A stretch of DNA of 64,000 nucleotides from Streptomyces sp. NBC_00659 (GCF_036226925.1 NZ_CP109031.1:8060001-8124000), one strand, 5' to 3'. Shown: positions 17,413-27,172, counted from the stretch's first letter. Made by a program: numbers and translations. Notes: generated by a model not told the origin, from the sequence alone.

Positions 17413-18375
17413 TCACACGGAGGCGGTCGGACCGACGAGTCCGGCCGCCTCTCGCGCGCACCCCCACGCCACGGTGACCCCGGCGCCCCCGTGCCCGTAG
17501 TTGTGCACCAGCACCCGTCCGTCAGGCCGGACCTCGCGTTCCAGCCGGACGGTTCCGCGCACCGGCCGCAGCCCCACCCGGTGACCGAGAACACGGGCTC
17601 CGGCGACCTCGGGACGCAGTGCCGCGCACCGCTCGACGATCCGCGCCGCCACCTCCGGGTCGGGAACCCGGGACCAGTCGTCCTCGTCCGTGGTGCCGCC
17701 GAGGATCACCCGGTCCGGCTGCGGAAAGACGTACGTCGTCGTCCCGGCCGCAGGGTCCGTCGAGACGAGCCACTCACGGATCCCGGGATTCTCGACGATC
17801 ACGAGCTGCCCGCGCACGGGCCGTACGGCCGGGTCGGGTACGAGTTCGCGAGCGCCGAGGCCCGCGCAGTTCACGACGACCGGCGCGTCCGGCTCCGCGA
17901 GGTCCGTCACCGTCCGTTCCTCGACCGTCCCGCCCGCCCGCAGGAACCGCTCCCGCAGATGGCGCAGATGCACGGGCATGTCGATCAACGGCAGCCGCGC
18001 CCGCAGCGCGGTGCCCGGATACTCCTCGGCCGTCGCCGCGCGCAGTCCGGGTACCCGGGCCGCCCACGACCCCAGCTCGTCCAGCCGCGTCTCGCCCATG
18101 ACCCCCTCGACCAGGCGTACGCCACTCTCCTCGGGCCGCGCGGCCAACTCCTCGTACACGGAGAGGGACACGAGGGCCCACGTGCGGGCGAGCGCCTCCG
18201 GCGCGATGCGGTACGGCCACCACAGGGCCCCCGCAACAGCCGAGGTGGTCCGCTCGGCGGGCTCCCGTGCCCACACCCGGACCCGCCTGCCGGCCTCGGC
18301 CAGCACCAGGGCCGTCGTCAGGCCGACGACGCCGCCGCCGACCACGATCACATCACCGTTCCCGGGCTTCTCCAT
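17413..18375 (-). CDS. FAD-dependent oxidoreductase, D-amino-acid oxidase type
   Basis: 320 residues (DAO/glycine oxidase fold). The dinucleotide-binding motif VVGGGVVGLTTALVLAEAG lies near 10-28, and the C-terminal FAD motif NYGHGGAGVTVAWG is near 290-303. The family oxidises D-amino acids to keto acids, ammonia and H2O2. Length matches actinobacterial D-amino-acid oxidases, but a sarcosine or other amine substrate cannot be excluded. The ATG at 18375 is followed directly by the FAD fold. It diverges from the small gene at 18442. Confidence 0.85.
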   Translation of the reverse strand: MEKPGNGDVIVVGGGVVGLTTALVLAEAGRRVRVWAREPAERTTSAVAGALWWPYRIAPEALARTWALVSLSVYEELAARPEESGVRLVEGVMGETRLDELGSWAARVPGLRAATAEEYPGTALRARLPLIDMPVHLRHLRERFLRAGGTVEERTVTDLAEPDAPVVVNCAGLGARELVPDPAVRPVRGQLVIVENPGIREWLVSTDPAAGTTTYVFPQPDRVILGGTTDEDDWSRVPDPEVAARIVERCAALRPEVAGARVLGHRVGLRPVRGTVRLEREVRPDGRVLVHNYGHGGAGVTVAWGCAREAAGLVGPTASV

Positions 18376-18441
18376 GCCGGGACGTTAGCGGAGCATGCCA
18401 TGCAGTGGTCACGTCACTCTCCGCAAGGGGATACTCGCCGT

Positions 18442-18984
18442 ATGTCCTCCGAGTACGCCACCTTCGGCCTGGCCCCGGCGATGCGTGCCGGTGGAGTCGT
18501 CACGGGCGGTGACCACCGAGTACGCCGGGACCTCGTCGATTTCATCGTCGACGGACTCCCGCTGCTGTGCCGGCTCTCCGGCCTCGACGCGGTCTCCCCG
18601 CTCGCCTCCGACGTACCGCCCGCGATCTTCACCGCGCAGGTGCGCAACCTGCTCCTGGAGGCGGGCGCCCCGCTCGACGGGGGCAGGTACGTCATCTACG
18701 GCTGTCCCGAGTGCGAGACCGTCGAATGCGGTGCCGTCACCGCGGTCATCGAGAAGGACGGCGACGACTACGTCTGGCGGGACTTCGCCTGGCAGACCGG
18801 CGCCCGGGCCGATCTGGAACGCAACGGCTACCACGGCATGGGGCCGTTCCGCTTCCACGGTCCCGGGTATCGCGCCACGCTGAACTCCCTGCTCGACGGT
18901 GGCCCGGGTTCCCGCCGCCGCGTTCTGGAGCGTGCCGGCGGAACCTGTGGCCCGTCTGCGGCCCCCGACCGGGCCGGACGGTGA
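18442..18984 (+). CDS. Conserved hypothetical protein, possibly zinc-binding
   Basis: 180 residues; I do not recognise a named family. The protein is soluble and acidic, with a CPECETVECG segment near 93-102 (C-x2-C-x4-C) that could hold a metal. WRDFAWQT and GPFRFHGPGYRATL look conserved in character. The ATG at 18442 has GGGG about ten bases upstream. It is followed after 81 bp by the ABC-F gene on the same strand, which seems to have its own promoter. Confidence 0.7.
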   Translation: MSSEYATFGLAPAMRAGGVVTGGDHRVRRDLVDFIVDGLPLLCRLSGLDAVSPLASDVPPAIFTAQVRNLLLEAGAPLDGGRYVIYGCPECETVECGAVTAVIEKDGDDYVWRDFAWQTGARADLERNGYHGMGPFRFHGPGYRATLNSLLDGGPGSRRRVLERAGGTCGPSAAPDRAGR

Positions 18985-19049
18985 CCGGTGGCGCCCGGGG
19001 GAGCCGGGGGCCGTGGAGATCGACGGTGAGGGGGGCCGCGGCGGGCCGT

Positions 19050-19055
19050 TAAAAT
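19050..19055 (+). promoter_or_regulatory. Putative -10 box of the ABC-F gene (short or no leader)
   Basis: TAAAAT, a good match to TANNNT in very GC-rich DNA, ends ten bases before the ATG at 19066. The RNA would start at or just before the start codon. I see no convincing -35 box. Confidence 0.5.
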
Positions 19056-19065
19056 CGGCTCCCTG

Positions 19066-20706
19066 ATGACTGCCACTCTCGTCGCCAAGAATCTCACCGC
19101 CGGACACGGCGACCGCGCGCTCTTCGCCGGACTCGACCTCGTCGTCGCGCCCGGCGACGTGATCGGACTCGTCGGTGCCAACGGCGCGGGCAAGTCCACG
19201 CTGCTGCGGCTGCTCGCCGGCCTCCTCACCCCGGAGCAGGGTGAGCTGCGGCTCTCCCCGCCCTCCGCGACCGTCGGGCACCTGCCCCAGGAGCCGGAGC
19301 GCCGGGAGGGTGAGACCGTACGGGACTTCCTCGCGCGCCGGACGGGTGTCGACGAGGCCCAGCGGGTGATGGACGCGGCGACACAGGCGCTCGTCGACGG
19401 GGCGCCCGGCGCGGACGACGCGTACTCGACGAGTCTGGAGCGCTGGCTCGATCTCGGCGGCGCCGACCTGGACGAACGTGCCGAGGAGGTCGCCGACTCG
19501 CTGGGGCTCGGCGTCGGTCTCGACCAGCTGATGACGTCCCTGTCCGGAGGCCAGGCGGCCCGGGCCGGACTCGCCTCCCTGCTGCTCTCCCGCTACGACG
19601 TCTTCCTCCTCGACGAGCCCACCAACGACCTCGACCTGGACGGTCTGGAGCGCCTGGAGCGCTTCGTCTCCGGCCTGCGCGCCGGGACCGTCGTCGTCAG
19701 CCACGACCGCGAGTTCCTCACCCGCACGGTCACCAAGGTCCTCGAACTCGACCTGGTTCAGCAGCAGATCACGCTGTACGGCGGTGGCTACGAGGCGTAT
19801 CTCGAAGAGCGCGACACCGCCCGCCGGCACGCCCGCGACGACTTCGAGGAGTACGCCGACAAGCGCTCCGCCCTCGAAGGCCGGGCCCAGATGCAGCGCG
19901 GCTGGATGGACAAGGGCGTCAAGAACGCGCGGCGCAAGGCGAACAACGACAACGACAAGATCGGCCGCAAGTTCCGCAGCGAGGCCAGCGAGAAGCAGGC
20001 CGCGAAGGCCCGGCAGACCCAGCGCATGATCGAGCGGCTGGACGTCGTCGAGGAGCCCCGCAAGGAGTGGGAGCTGCGGATGGAGATCGCGGCGGCCCCG
20101 CGATCGGGTGCGGTGGTCGCCACCCTGCGCGACGCCGAGGTGCGGCGCGGGGACTTCACCTTCGGTCCGGCGACCCTCCAGATCGACTGGGCGGACCGGG
20201 TGGCCGTCACCGGCGCGAACGGCGCCGGCAAGTCCACCCTGCTGGGCGCGCTGCTCGGCCGGGTGCCGCTGTCCGCCGGCCACGCCACGCTCGGCTCCGG
20301 TGTGGTCGTCGGCGAGGTGGACCAGGCCCGCAAGCTCTTCCACGGTCCCGAGTCACTGATGGACGCGTTCGGCGCGGCGGTCCCCGACACGGAGCCCGCC
20401 GAAGTCCGCACCCTGCTGGCCAAGTTCGGCCTGAAGGCGGACCACGTCCTGCGCCCGGCGGCCACGCTGTCCCCGGGTGAACGCACGCGCTCGGCGCTGG
20501 CACTCCTCCAGGGCCGGGGCGTCAACCTGCTCGTCCTGGACGAGCCGACGAACCACCTCGACCTGCCGGCCATCGAGCAGCTGGAATCGGCCCTGGACTC
20601 CTACGAGGGCACGCTCCTGCTGGTCACCCACGACCGCCGCATGCTCGACGCGGTCCGTACGACCCGCCGCCTGGAGGTGGCGGACGGCAAGGTGACGGAA
20701 CACTGA
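19066..20706 (+). CDS. ABC-F family ATP-binding protein
   Basis: 546 residues, two ABC ATPase domains joined by a charged helical linker (about 245-335, rich in Arg, Lys and Glu) and no membrane domain. This is the ABC-F layout of ribosome-acting translation factors and antibiotic-resistance proteins. Walker A GANGAGKSTLL occurs in both halves; signatures are LSGGQAARAG and LSPGERTRSA, each followed by LLDEPTNDLDL or LVLDEPTNHLDL. Whether it is a housekeeping factor or protects against a ribosome drug is not decidable from sequence. It ends before a strong bidirectional terminator. Confidence 0.9.
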   Translation: MTATLVAKNLTAGHGDRALFAGLDLVVAPGDVIGLVGANGAGKSTLLRLLAGLLTPEQGELRLSPPSATVGHLPQEPERREGETVRDFLARRTGVDEAQRVMDAATQALVDGAPGADDAYSTSLERWLDLGGADLDERAEEVADSLGLGVGLDQLMTSLSGGQAARAGLASLLLSRYDVFLLDEPTNDLDLDGLERLERFVSGLRAGTVVVSHDREFLTRTVTKVLELDLVQQQITLYGGGYEAYLEERDTARRHARDDFEEYADKRSALEGRAQMQRGWMDKGVKNARRKANNDNDKIGRKFRSEASEKQAAKARQTQRMIERLDVVEEPRKEWELRMEIAAAPRSGAVVATLRDAEVRRGDFTFGPATLQIDWADRVAVTGANGAGKSTLLGALLGRVPLSAGHATLGSGVVVGEVDQARKLFHGPESLMDAFGAAVPDTEPAEVRTLLAKFGLKADHVLRPAATLSPGERTRSALALLQGRGVNLLVLDEPTNHLDLPAIEQLESALDSYEGTLLLVTHDRRMLDAVRTTRRLEVADGKVTEH

Positions 20707-20823
20707 GCCCCCGGGCCGGAAGCGGACACTGAGCCTTCGAGCTGGAAGCTGAGCCGAGACCTCCGGCCGGAAGCGGAGCCGAGCCCTCGGGCCGCAAGGG
20801 AAGCTGAGCCCTCGGGCCGGAAA
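20707..20823. repeat. Decayed tandem repeats after the ABC-F gene
   Basis: Four to five imperfect copies of a roughly 20-30 bp unit built on gagccctcgggccggaagc fill the space between the ABC-F stop and the terminator. The copies differ by substitutions and short insertions. No coding potential is evident. Confidence 0.6.
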
Positions 20824-20824
20824 A

Positions 20825-20867
20825 CGGAAAGGGGGGCGGCCACCGAACGGTGGCCGCCCCCTTTCCG
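20825..20867. terminator. Strong bidirectional terminator between ABC-F and tex
   Basis: A stem of about 20 bp (CGGAAAGGGGGGCGGCCACCG with CGGTGGCCGCCCCCTTTCCG, one bulged G, AA loop) lies between the two convergent stops. The symmetric A-run and T-run flanks suit termination in both directions. Confidence 0.85.
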
Positions 20868-20871
20868 TGTG

Positions 20872-23280
20872 TCAGCTCCGTCCCCGCTCGGGGCCGGTCA
20901 GGCCCGCACGCCGCAGGGCGTCGGCCATGGCGCTGTTCGCCGGCGGAGGAGCCTGCCGGGAGCCACCCCCGGCACCGCCCGCCGCACCGCCGCCGCGGCC
21001 CTGGCGCTGCTGCTGACCACGCGGCTGCTGGCCGCGCTGCTGGGGCGGCCGTCCGCCCCGCTGGGACCGGCCGCCGCCGCCCTCGGCCTCCGGAGCCGCC
21101 GCCTCGTCGTCCAGCCGGAGCGTCAGCGAGATCCGCTTGCGCGGGATGTCGATGTCCAGGACCTTCACCTTGACGATGTCGCCGGGCTTCACGACGTCCC
21201 GCGGGTCCTTCACGAACGTCTTCGACAGCGCGGAGACGTGCGCCAGGCCGTCCTGGTGGACGCCGATGTCGATGAACGCCCCGAAGGCCGCGACGTTCGT
21301 GACGACCCCCTCCAGGACCATCCCGGAGGACAGGTCGGAGATCTTCTCCACACCGTCCTTGAAGGTGGCCGTCTTGAAGGCGGGCCGCGGGTCGCGTCCC
21401 GGCTTCTCCAGCTCCTTCAGGATGTCCGTGACGGTCGGCAGACCGAACTTCTCGTCGACGAAGTCGGCCGGCTTCAGCGAGCGCAGCACACCCGTGTTGC
21501 CGACCAGGGACGCGACCTCACTGCCCACCGTCTTCACCATCCGCCGCACCACGGGGTACGCCTCGGGGTGCACGCTGGACGCGTCCAGCGGGTCGCTCCC
21601 GCCCCGGATCCGCAGGAAGCCCGCGCACTGCTCGTAGGCCTTGGGACCGAGCCTGGCCACGCCCTTGAGGGCCGTACGCGAGGTGAAGGGTCCGTTGGCG
21701 TCGCGGTGCGCCACGATGTTCTCCGCGAGGCCGGAGGTGATGCCGGAGACCCGGGCCAGCAGCGGGGCGGAAGCGGTGTTCACGTCCACGCCCACGCCGT
21801 TCACACAGTCCTCGACCACCGCGTCCAGCGAGCGGGACAGCTTCACCTCGGACAGGTCGTGCTGGTACTGCCCGACACCGATCGACTTCGGGTCGATCTT
21901 CACCAGCTCGGCCAGCGGGTCCTGGAGCCGGCGCGCGATGGAGACGGCGCCGCGCAGCGACACGTCCATGTCGGGCAGCTCCTGCGAGGCGAACGCGGAC
22001 GCAGAGTACACCGACGCGCCCGCCTCGGACACCATGACCTTGGTGAGCTTCAGCTCCGGGTGCTTCGTGATCAGCTCACCGGCGAGTTTGTCGGTCTCGC
22101 GGGAGGCCGTGCCGTTGCCGATCGCGATCAGGTCGACCGCGTGCTCTTTGGAGAGCCGGGCGAGCTTGGCGATGGCCTCGTCCCACTTGTTGGCCGGGAC
22201 GTGCGGGTAGATCACGTCCGTGGCGACGACCTTGCCGGTCGCGTCGACGACGGCGACCTTCACGCCCGTACGGAAACCCGGGTCCAGGCCCAGCGTCGCG
22301 CGCGTGCCCGCCGGGGCGGCGAGCAGCAGGTCCCGCAGGTTCGCCGCGAAGACGTTCACCGCCTCGTCCTCGGCGGCGGTGCGCAGCCGCAGGCGCATGT
22401 CGATGCCGAGGTGCACGAGGATGCGCGTGCGCCAGGCCCAGCGGGCGGTGTCCGTCAGCCACTTGTCGCCGGGACGGCCGCGGTCGGCGATCCCGAAGCG
22501 GTGGGCGACGATCCCCTCGTACGAGGAAGGCCCCTCGGCGGGCTCCTCCGGCTCCAGGACGAGATCGAGGACGTCCTCCTTCTCGCCGCGCAGCATGGCG
22601 AGGATCCGGTGCGAGGGCAGCGCCTTGAAGGGCTCGGCGAAGTCGAAGTAGTCGGCGAACTTGGCGCCCGCCTCCTCCTTGCCCTCGCGCACCTTGGCGG
22701 CGAGCCGTCCGCGCACCCACATGCGCTCGCGCAGCTCGCCGATCAGGTCGGCGTCCTCGGAGAACCGCTCGGTGAGGATCGACCGGGCGCCGTCCAGGGC
22801 GGCCTGCGGGTCGGCGACGCCCTTGTCGGCGTCGACGAAGGCCGCCGCCGCGGCGAACGGGTCGACCGACGGGTCGCCGAGCAGGCCCTCGGCCAGCGGT
22901 TCGAGACCCGCCTCGCGCGCGATCTGCGCCTTGGTGCGCCGCTTGGGCTTGAACGGCAGATAGATGTCCTCGAGACGCGCCTTGGTCTCGGCGGCCCTGA
23001 TCTGCGCCTCCAGCTCGGTACTGAGCTTGCCCTGCTCGCGTACCGAGTCGAGGATCGCGGCCCGCCGGTCCTCCAGCTCCCGCAGATAGCGCAGCCGCTC
23101 CTCGAGGGTGCGCAGCTGCGCATCGTCGAGCATCTCGGTCGCTTCCTTGCGGTAGCGGGCGATGAAGGGCACCGTCGAACCGCCGTCGAGCAAGTCGACG
23201 GCGGCCTTGACCTGCCGCTCCCGTACGCCGAGTTCTTCGGCGATCCTGCCTTCGATGGACCCTACGAGGGGTGTCGTCAC
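20872..23280 (-). CDS. tex: Tex-family transcription accessory protein (S1 RNA-binding)
   Basis: 802 residues in the Tex order: N-terminal helical domain ([17 protein letters not shown]), YqgF/RuvC-like domain ([17 protein letters not shown]), helix-hairpin-helix region ([17 protein letters not shown]) and a C-terminal S1 domain ([20 protein letters not shown]). A Gln/Arg/Gly-rich tail of about 50 residues follows, as is common in actinobacteria and likely to help bind RNA. The GTG at 23280 is chosen because homology begins a few residues after it; an in-frame ATG near 23347 is possible. Role: nucleic-acid-binding factor affecting transcription and stress tolerance. Confidence 0.92.
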   Translation of the reverse strand: MTTPLVGSIEGRIAEELGVRERQVKAAVDLLDGGSTVPFIARYRKEATEMLDDAQLRTLEERLRYLRELEDRRAAILDSVREQGKLSTELEAQIRAAETKARLEDIYLPFKPKRRTKAQIAREAGLEPLAEGLLGDPSVDPFAAAAAFVDADKGVADPQAALDGARSILTERFSEDADLIGELRERMWVRGRLAAKVREGKEEAGAKFADYFDFAEPFKALPSHRILAMLRGEKEDVLDLVLEPEEPAEGPSSYEGIVAHRFGIADRGRPGDKWLTDTARWAWRTRILVHLGIDMRLRLRTAAEDEAVNVFAANLRDLLLAAPAGTRATLGLDPGFRTGVKVAVVDATGKVVATDVIYPHVPANKWDEAIAKLARLSKEHAVDLIAIGNGTASRETDKLAGELITKHPELKLTKVMVSEAGASVYSASAFASQELPDMDVSLRGAVSIARRLQDPLAELVKIDPKSIGVGQYQHDLSEVKLSRSLDAVVEDCVNGVGVDVNTASAPLLARVSGITSGLAENIVAHRDANGPFTSRTALKGVARLGPKAYEQCAGFLRIRGGSDPLDASSVHPEAYPVVRRMVKTVGSEVASLVGNTGVLRSLKPADFVDEKFGLPTVTDILKELEKPGRDPRPAFKTATFKDGVEKISDLSSGMVLEGVVTNVAAFGAFIDIGVHQDGLAHVSALSKTFVKDPRDVVKPGDIVKVKVLDIDIPRKRISLTLRLDDEAAAPEAEGGGGRSQRGGRPPQQRGQQPRGQQQRQGRGGGAAGGAGGGSRQAPPPANSAMADALRRAGLTGPERGRS

Positions 23281-23423
23281 GATCCCGTACCGCCTTCTCC
23301 ACTGAGGTTGCGCGGCAATTGTGGCAGGTGACACCGACATCGGGGGCTCAGGGCGGCACTCGGGGGACCGCGCGCCGCGCCAGGACCCGGTCCGGACGCG
23401 GCACACCGCTCCGGCCCGGCCCC

Positions 23424-24290
23424 TCAGCCCTTGCCGGTCATTCCCTCCGGGAACGCGCCGGCGGCGAAGGCGGTCATCAGCAGGCCCTTCGCGATCTCGG
23501 TGAGCCGTTCGACCCCGGCGGCGCCCAGGTGCTCGTAGGGAGCCCGGTCGAGGCGGTCCGTCCTGGCCTCGATGTCCCGGCGCAGCTCCGCACCGGCCGG
23601 CGTCAGCTCGCCGTCCGCGTCGAGCAGCCCGCGCTCGCGCAGCCGCCCGGACGCCGCCTCCCAGTCCTGCCGGGACCAGCCGCGTGTGCCCAGCACCCAC
23701 CGGGGCGCCATGCCCTTGCCGGTCGCGGTGTGGCTCACCAGGGCCTCCACCGGGTCGAGCTCGGCGTCGAGCAGCGCCGCGAGGTGACCGTCGCCCCGGT
23801 GCTCGCGCAGCAGGGTGGCCGCGTGCCAGAGCGCCAGGTGCGGCGCCTCGGGCACGGGCAGGTCCGCGTGAGCGGCGTACAGCGGGCGGAAGGCGCGGGT
23901 GCAGGCCTCGGCCGCGCGCAGGGCGAGCTTCGCCGCCTCGGCCACCTCCTCGGACGCGACGACGTCCTCGCCGAGCAACCGCCTGAGCGTCGCGTCCACG
24001 GCGCGCAGACGTGCCGCGAGCACCGTCTCCGGTGAGGCGGCCCGCCACACCGCGGGCACATGTCCGGCGACGAGTTCGTGCCGGAAGTTGAAGAACGTGG
24101 CCGTCACCGTGCCCGCGCCGACCGCGCCCATCGCGGCGGCCCGCACCGCGAAGTACGCGGTCCGCTCGTTCTCGATGCCGACCGCGGCCAGCTCACGGCC
24201 CAGATCGGGCGAGAAGTAGTGCGTCGAGTGCAGCGGGTTGAGGACGTTGTGGCAGCGCCGGCCGGCGCGCTCCGGCAGTGGAGGGGTCAT
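23424..24290 (-). CDS. SCO6745-family protein (helix-turn-helix-like, unknown function)
   Basis: 288 residues, mostly alpha-helical, in two related halves: an N-terminal part ([21 protein letters not shown]) and a C-terminal winged-helix-like part ([25 protein letters not shown]). It matches my memory of the family named after SCO6745, and the location fits. No enzyme motif is visible; a regulator or ligand-binding role is possible. The ATG at 24290 has no ribosome site, but TAATCT ends seven bases upstream, fitting a leaderless mRNA. Confidence 0.75.
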   Translation of the reverse strand: MTPPLPERAGRRCHNVLNPLHSTHYFSPDLGRELAAVGIENERTAYFAVRAAAMGAVGAGTVTATFFNFRHELVAGHVPAVWRAASPETVLAARLRAVDATLRRLLGEDVVASEEVAEAAKLALRAAEACTRAFRPLYAAHADLPVPEAPHLALWHAATLLREHRGDGHLAALLDAELDPVEALVSHTATGKGMAPRWVLGTRGWSRQDWEAASGRLRERGLLDADGELTPAGAELRRDIEARTDRLDRAPYEHLGAAGVERLTEIAKGLLMTAFAAGAFPEGMTGKG

Positions 24291-24297
24291 GCCGTGC

Positions 24298-24317
24298 AGA
24301 TTACCGACTGGTTGGTA
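24298..24317 (-). promoter_or_regulatory. Leaderless promoter overlapped by a TetR-type palindrome
   Basis: On the minus strand TAATCT (24303-24298) lies seven bases before the ATG at 24290. The 16-bp imperfect palindrome TACCGACTGGTTGGTA (24302-24317, 12 of 16 positions symmetric) covers the -10 edge and spacer. Its ACC...GGT arms resemble known TetR-family operators, so bound repressor would block this promoter. The regulator is not identified. Confidence 0.5.
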
Positions 24318-24402
24318 TGTCGGGAACTCCCGGCCCCGCCATGGCAGGAAAGGTGGGATCTTCGTCATTGCGGCCATGAGCCCACCGGTCGAGAATCGAG
24401 AC

Positions 24403-25356
24403 ATGCGAACGGTCCTGATCGTCCTCTTCGACGGCGTGCAGAGCCTCGATGTCACCGGCCCCCTGGAGGTGTTCGCGGGCGCCGAGACCTACCGCGGCGG
24501 CTCGTACCGCATCCGCACGGCCTCCCTGGACGGCTCCCCGGTCCGCTCCTCCAGCGGCCTCGTCCTGGTCCCGGACCAGGCGCTCGCCGACACGGCGGCC
24601 CCGCACACCCTGCTGGTTCCCGGCGGCAGCGGAACCCGGCGTCCGGATCCCCGTCTGACCGGCTGGCTCGGCGCCCACGGCCCGCGCGCCGAGCGCCTGG
24701 TCTCGGTGTGCACGGGCGCCGCCCTGCTCGCGGCGGCGGGCCTGCTCGACGGCCGTCGCGCGACGACCCACTGGGCCTACTGCGACAGCCTCGCCCGCGA
24801 CCACCCGGCGGTCACGGTCGACCCCGACCCCATCTACGTACGCGACGGGAACGTGTCCACCTCCGCGGGCGTCACCTCCGGCATCGACCTGGCCCTCGCC
24901 CTCGTGGAGGAGGACCTGGACCGTGACGCCGCCCTCACCGTCGCCCGCCATCTCGTCGTCTTCCTCCGGCGGCCGGGCAACCAGGCCCAGTTCAGCGCCC
25001 AGCTCGCCGCCCAGACGGCGCGCCGCGAACCGCTGCGCGAGGTCCAGCACTGGATCTCCGAGCATCCGGGCGACGACCTGAGCGTCGAGTCGCTCGCGGT
25101 CCGCGCCCGCCTCTCGCCCCGCCACTTCGCTCGTGCCTTCCGGACGGAGACGGGCACGACGCCCGGCCGCTACGTCGAGCGGGTACGGCTCGAACACGCC
25201 CGCCGTCTCCTGGAGGACACCACCGACGGCATCGAGGAGGTCTCCCGGGCCTGCGGCTACGGCACGCCCGAAGCCATGCGCCGCGCCTTCGTGAAGTTCC
25301 TCGGCTCGGCACCCGCCGAATACCGGCGCCGTTTCCGGCCGGCTCCCACCGGCTGA
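24403..25356 (+). CDS. GlxA-type transcriptional regulator (DJ-1/PfpI domain plus AraC helix-turn-helix)
   Basis: 317 residues. The N-terminal DJ-1/PfpI-like domain (1-190) has the nucleophile-elbow SVCTGAALLAAAGLLDGRRATTH; the C-terminal AraC domain (about 215-315) has two helix-turn-helix units (LAVRARLSPRHFARAF and VSRACGYGTPEAMRRAF). Such proteins regulate stress or nitrogen-related genes by sensing small molecules. The ATG at 24403 (MRTVLIVLFDGV) is used; an in-frame ATG at 24376 is possible. A second, stand-alone DJ-1/PfpI gene follows on the same strand and may be its target. Confidence 0.88.
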   Translation: MRTVLIVLFDGVQSLDVTGPLEVFAGAETYRGGSYRIRTASLDGSPVRSSSGLVLVPDQALADTAAPHTLLVPGGSGTRRPDPRLTGWLGAHGPRAERLVSVCTGAALLAAAGLLDGRRATTHWAYCDSLARDHPAVTVDPDPIYVRDGNVSTSAGVTSGIDLALALVEEDLDRDAALTVARHLVVFLRRPGNQAQFSAQLAAQTARREPLREVQHWISEHPGDDLSVESLAVRARLSPRHFARAFRTETGTTPGRYVERVRLEHARRLLEDTTDGIEEVSRACGYGTPEAMRRAFVKFLGSAPAEYRRRFRPAPTG

Positions 25357-25435
25357 CGTCCCCGCCACCCCGCGCGGGCCGACACCCTGCCCTCGGTACC
25401 TGCCCCCTTCTTCGGCCCTGCCCCGCTCCTCGCCG

Positions 25436-25568
25436 CGCCCCGTGTCCGGGCGGCTCCCTGACCTCGTTCGCACCCCGCAGACCCGCGGTACGCCCCTCAG
25501 CTCCCCGTGTGTGCCGGGCGGCTCCCCGATGCCGCCGGCACCCCACACACCCGCAGCACACCCCTTCA
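25436..25568. repeat. Imperfect tandem duplication of about 66 bp
   Basis: Two diverged copies, beginning at about 25436 and 25502, share ccccgtgt, ccgggcggctccc and an ending rich in acccgc and cacccc. They fill most of the 226-bp space between the GlxA-type gene and the DJ-1 gene. No open frame of interest crosses them. Confidence 0.6.
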
Positions 25569-25582
25569 CCGAAAGGCCCCCG

Positions 25583-26218
25583 ATGCAGCTCGCCATCGTC
25601 CTCTTCGACCGCTTCACCGCCCTGGACGCCGTGGGCCCGTACGAGATGCTCGGCCGGCTGCCGGAAGCGGACACCGTGTTCGTCGCCGAGCGCCCCGGCC
25701 CGGTCCGTTCCGACACCGGCCGGCTCGCGCTGACCGCGGACAAGAGTCTCGCGGAGGTTCCGCGCCCGGACATCGTGCTCGTACCGGGAGGGCCCGGCCA
25801 GAGTGCCCAGATGGACAACCAGGTCCTGCTCGACTGGCTGCGGGCGGCCGACGCCACCAGCCTCTGGACGACCTCGGTGTGCACCGGGTCCCTGCTGCTC
25901 GCCGCGGCGGGGCTCCTGGAGGGCCGCCGGGCCACCTCCCACTGGCTGGCCCTCGACCAACTGAAGCGGTTCGGCGCCGAGCCGACGGGGGAGCGGGTCG
26001 TGTTCGACGGCAAGTACGTGACCGCGGCCGGAGTCTCCTCCGGCATCGACATGGGCCTCACCCTGCTCGGCCGTATCGCCGGGGACGAACACGCCCAGGG
26101 GGTCCAGTTGCTGACCGAGTACGACCCGCAGCCGCCCTACGACGCCGGGTCCCCGGACAAGGCGCCCGCGCACCTCGTCGAGGAGTTCCGGAGCAAGAGC
26201 CGTTTCCTCCTGACGTAG
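25583..26218 (+). CDS. DJ-1/PfpI-family protein
   Basis: 211 residues, one class I glutamine-amidotransferase-like (DJ-1/PfpI) domain. The elbow cysteine lies in TSVCTGSLLLAAAGLLEG near 100-117, the same motif as the neighbouring regulator. It may act as isonitrile hydratase, deglycase or chaperone; ThiJ-type relatives close to this length include isonitrile hydratases, and the PGGPGQ segment would fit. The ATG at 25583 has GAAAGG six bases upstream. Together with the GlxA-type gene it forms a likely regulator-enzyme pair derived from a common ancestor. Confidence 0.82.
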   Translation: MQLAIVLFDRFTALDAVGPYEMLGRLPEADTVFVAERPGPVRSDTGRLALTADKSLAEVPRPDIVLVPGGPGQSAQMDNQVLLDWLRAADATSLWTTSVCTGSLLLAAAGLLEGRRATSHWLALDQLKRFGAEPTGERVVFDGKYVTAAGVSSGIDMGLTLLGRIAGDEHAQGVQLLTEYDPQPPYDAGSPDKAPAHLVEEFRSKSRFLLT

Positions 26219-26273
26219 CCGCGGGGGACTCCCGCTGCCGCCCGAGGCGCTGCCCAAGGAGTCCGGCGAGCCC

Positions 26274-27017
26274 TCAGGGAGCCCACGTGAAGTGCGGCTG
26301 CCTGCGTTCGAGGAAGGCGGCGACCCCCTCCGCGGTGTCGCCGCCGGCCCGCGCCTGCTGTGTCCAGTGGGCGTCACGGTCCGTGCGCCCGTTCACGAAC
26401 TCCTTCGCGGCCGCCTGGGTCATGAGGGAGCGCGCGGCCAGGACGCGGGTGAACTCCGCGACCCGCTTGTCGAGTTCGCCCTCGGGCAGCACCTCGTCCA
26501 CGAAACCGGTGCGCAGCGCGCGCCCGGTGTCGATCAACTCGCCCGAGAAGAGCAGGTACTTGGCGGCGGAGGGCCCCACCAGGGCCGCCAGTCTCCGCGT
26601 GGAGGAAGCCGGATAGACGATGCCGAGCTTCGCCGGAGTCACCCCGAACAGCGAGCCCTCCTGGGCGAACCGCAGATCGCAGGCGGCCGCGAGCTGGGAC
26701 CCGCCGCCCACGCAGTAGCCGCGGATCGCGGCGAGAGTCGGCTTCGGGAACGCGGCGAGCGCCTCCTCGGCGAGGACGGCGAGGCCCTGAGCCTCGTCCG
26801 GCGACTCCCGCAGTGTCGAGATGTCGGCCCCGGCGCAGAAGGTGCCGCCCTCGCCGGTGAGTACGAGCGCGTGTACGTCGGCGCGCGTGCTCAGCGTGTC
26901 CAGCAGCGGCGGCAGCGCTCGCCACATCGGCGTCGTCATGGCGTTCCGCTTGGCGGGGTGGTGGATGACGACGGTGGCGACCCCGTCGCCGACGTGGTGC
27001 AACAGCTGCGGCTCCAT
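26274..27017 (-). CDS. Enoyl-CoA hydratase/isomerase family protein
   Basis: 247 residues, crotonase fold. The oxyanion-hole segments are HPAKRNAMTTPMW and GEGGTFCAGADISTL; CVGGGSQLAAACDLRFA carries the second hydrogen-bond donor. The usual catalytic Glu of hydratases near LGIVYP is not obvious, so it could be an isomerase or another crotonase. It is monocistronic, ending just before the convergent DJ-1 gene. The start ATG at 27017 follows TAGCAT by seven bases, so translation is probably leaderless. Confidence 0.85.
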   Translation of the reverse strand: MEPQLLHHVGDGVATVVIHHPAKRNAMTTPMWRALPPLLDTLSTRADVHALVLTGEGGTFCAGADISTLRESPDEAQGLAVLAEEALAAFPKPTLAAIRGYCVGGGSQLAAACDLRFAQEGSLFGVTPAKLGIVYPASSTRRLAALVGPSAAKYLLFSGELIDTGRALRTGFVDEVLPEGELDKRVAEFTRVLAARSLMTQAAAKEFVNGRTDRDAHWTQQARAGGDTAEGVAAFLERRQPHFTWAP

Positions 27018-27024
27018 ACGCCGG

Positions 27025-27030
27025 ATGCTA
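27025..27030 (-). promoter_or_regulatory. Putative -10 of the enoyl-CoA hydratase gene (leaderless)
   Basis: TAGCAT on the minus strand, seven bases before the ATG at 27017. No ribosome-binding site lies in the gap. Confidence 0.45.
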
Positions 27031-27172
27031 TCCGGAGCGGCCGGCCGCACTCCGATCATGGTCGCGGACCGCCGTGCGGGCGACGGAGCCGCGGGGAACG
27101 AATCGTGCCAGTCCCAGGACAAACCCGTACAACCCGAAGAGTTTCGAAAGGCGGCACGAAAGCGACAAGAGT

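Noticed and set aside
23281..24048. Long N-terminal extension of Tex into the neighbouring gene
   Set aside because: This part is a shadow of the SCO6745-family gene in another frame; Tex homology starts at the GTG at 23280.
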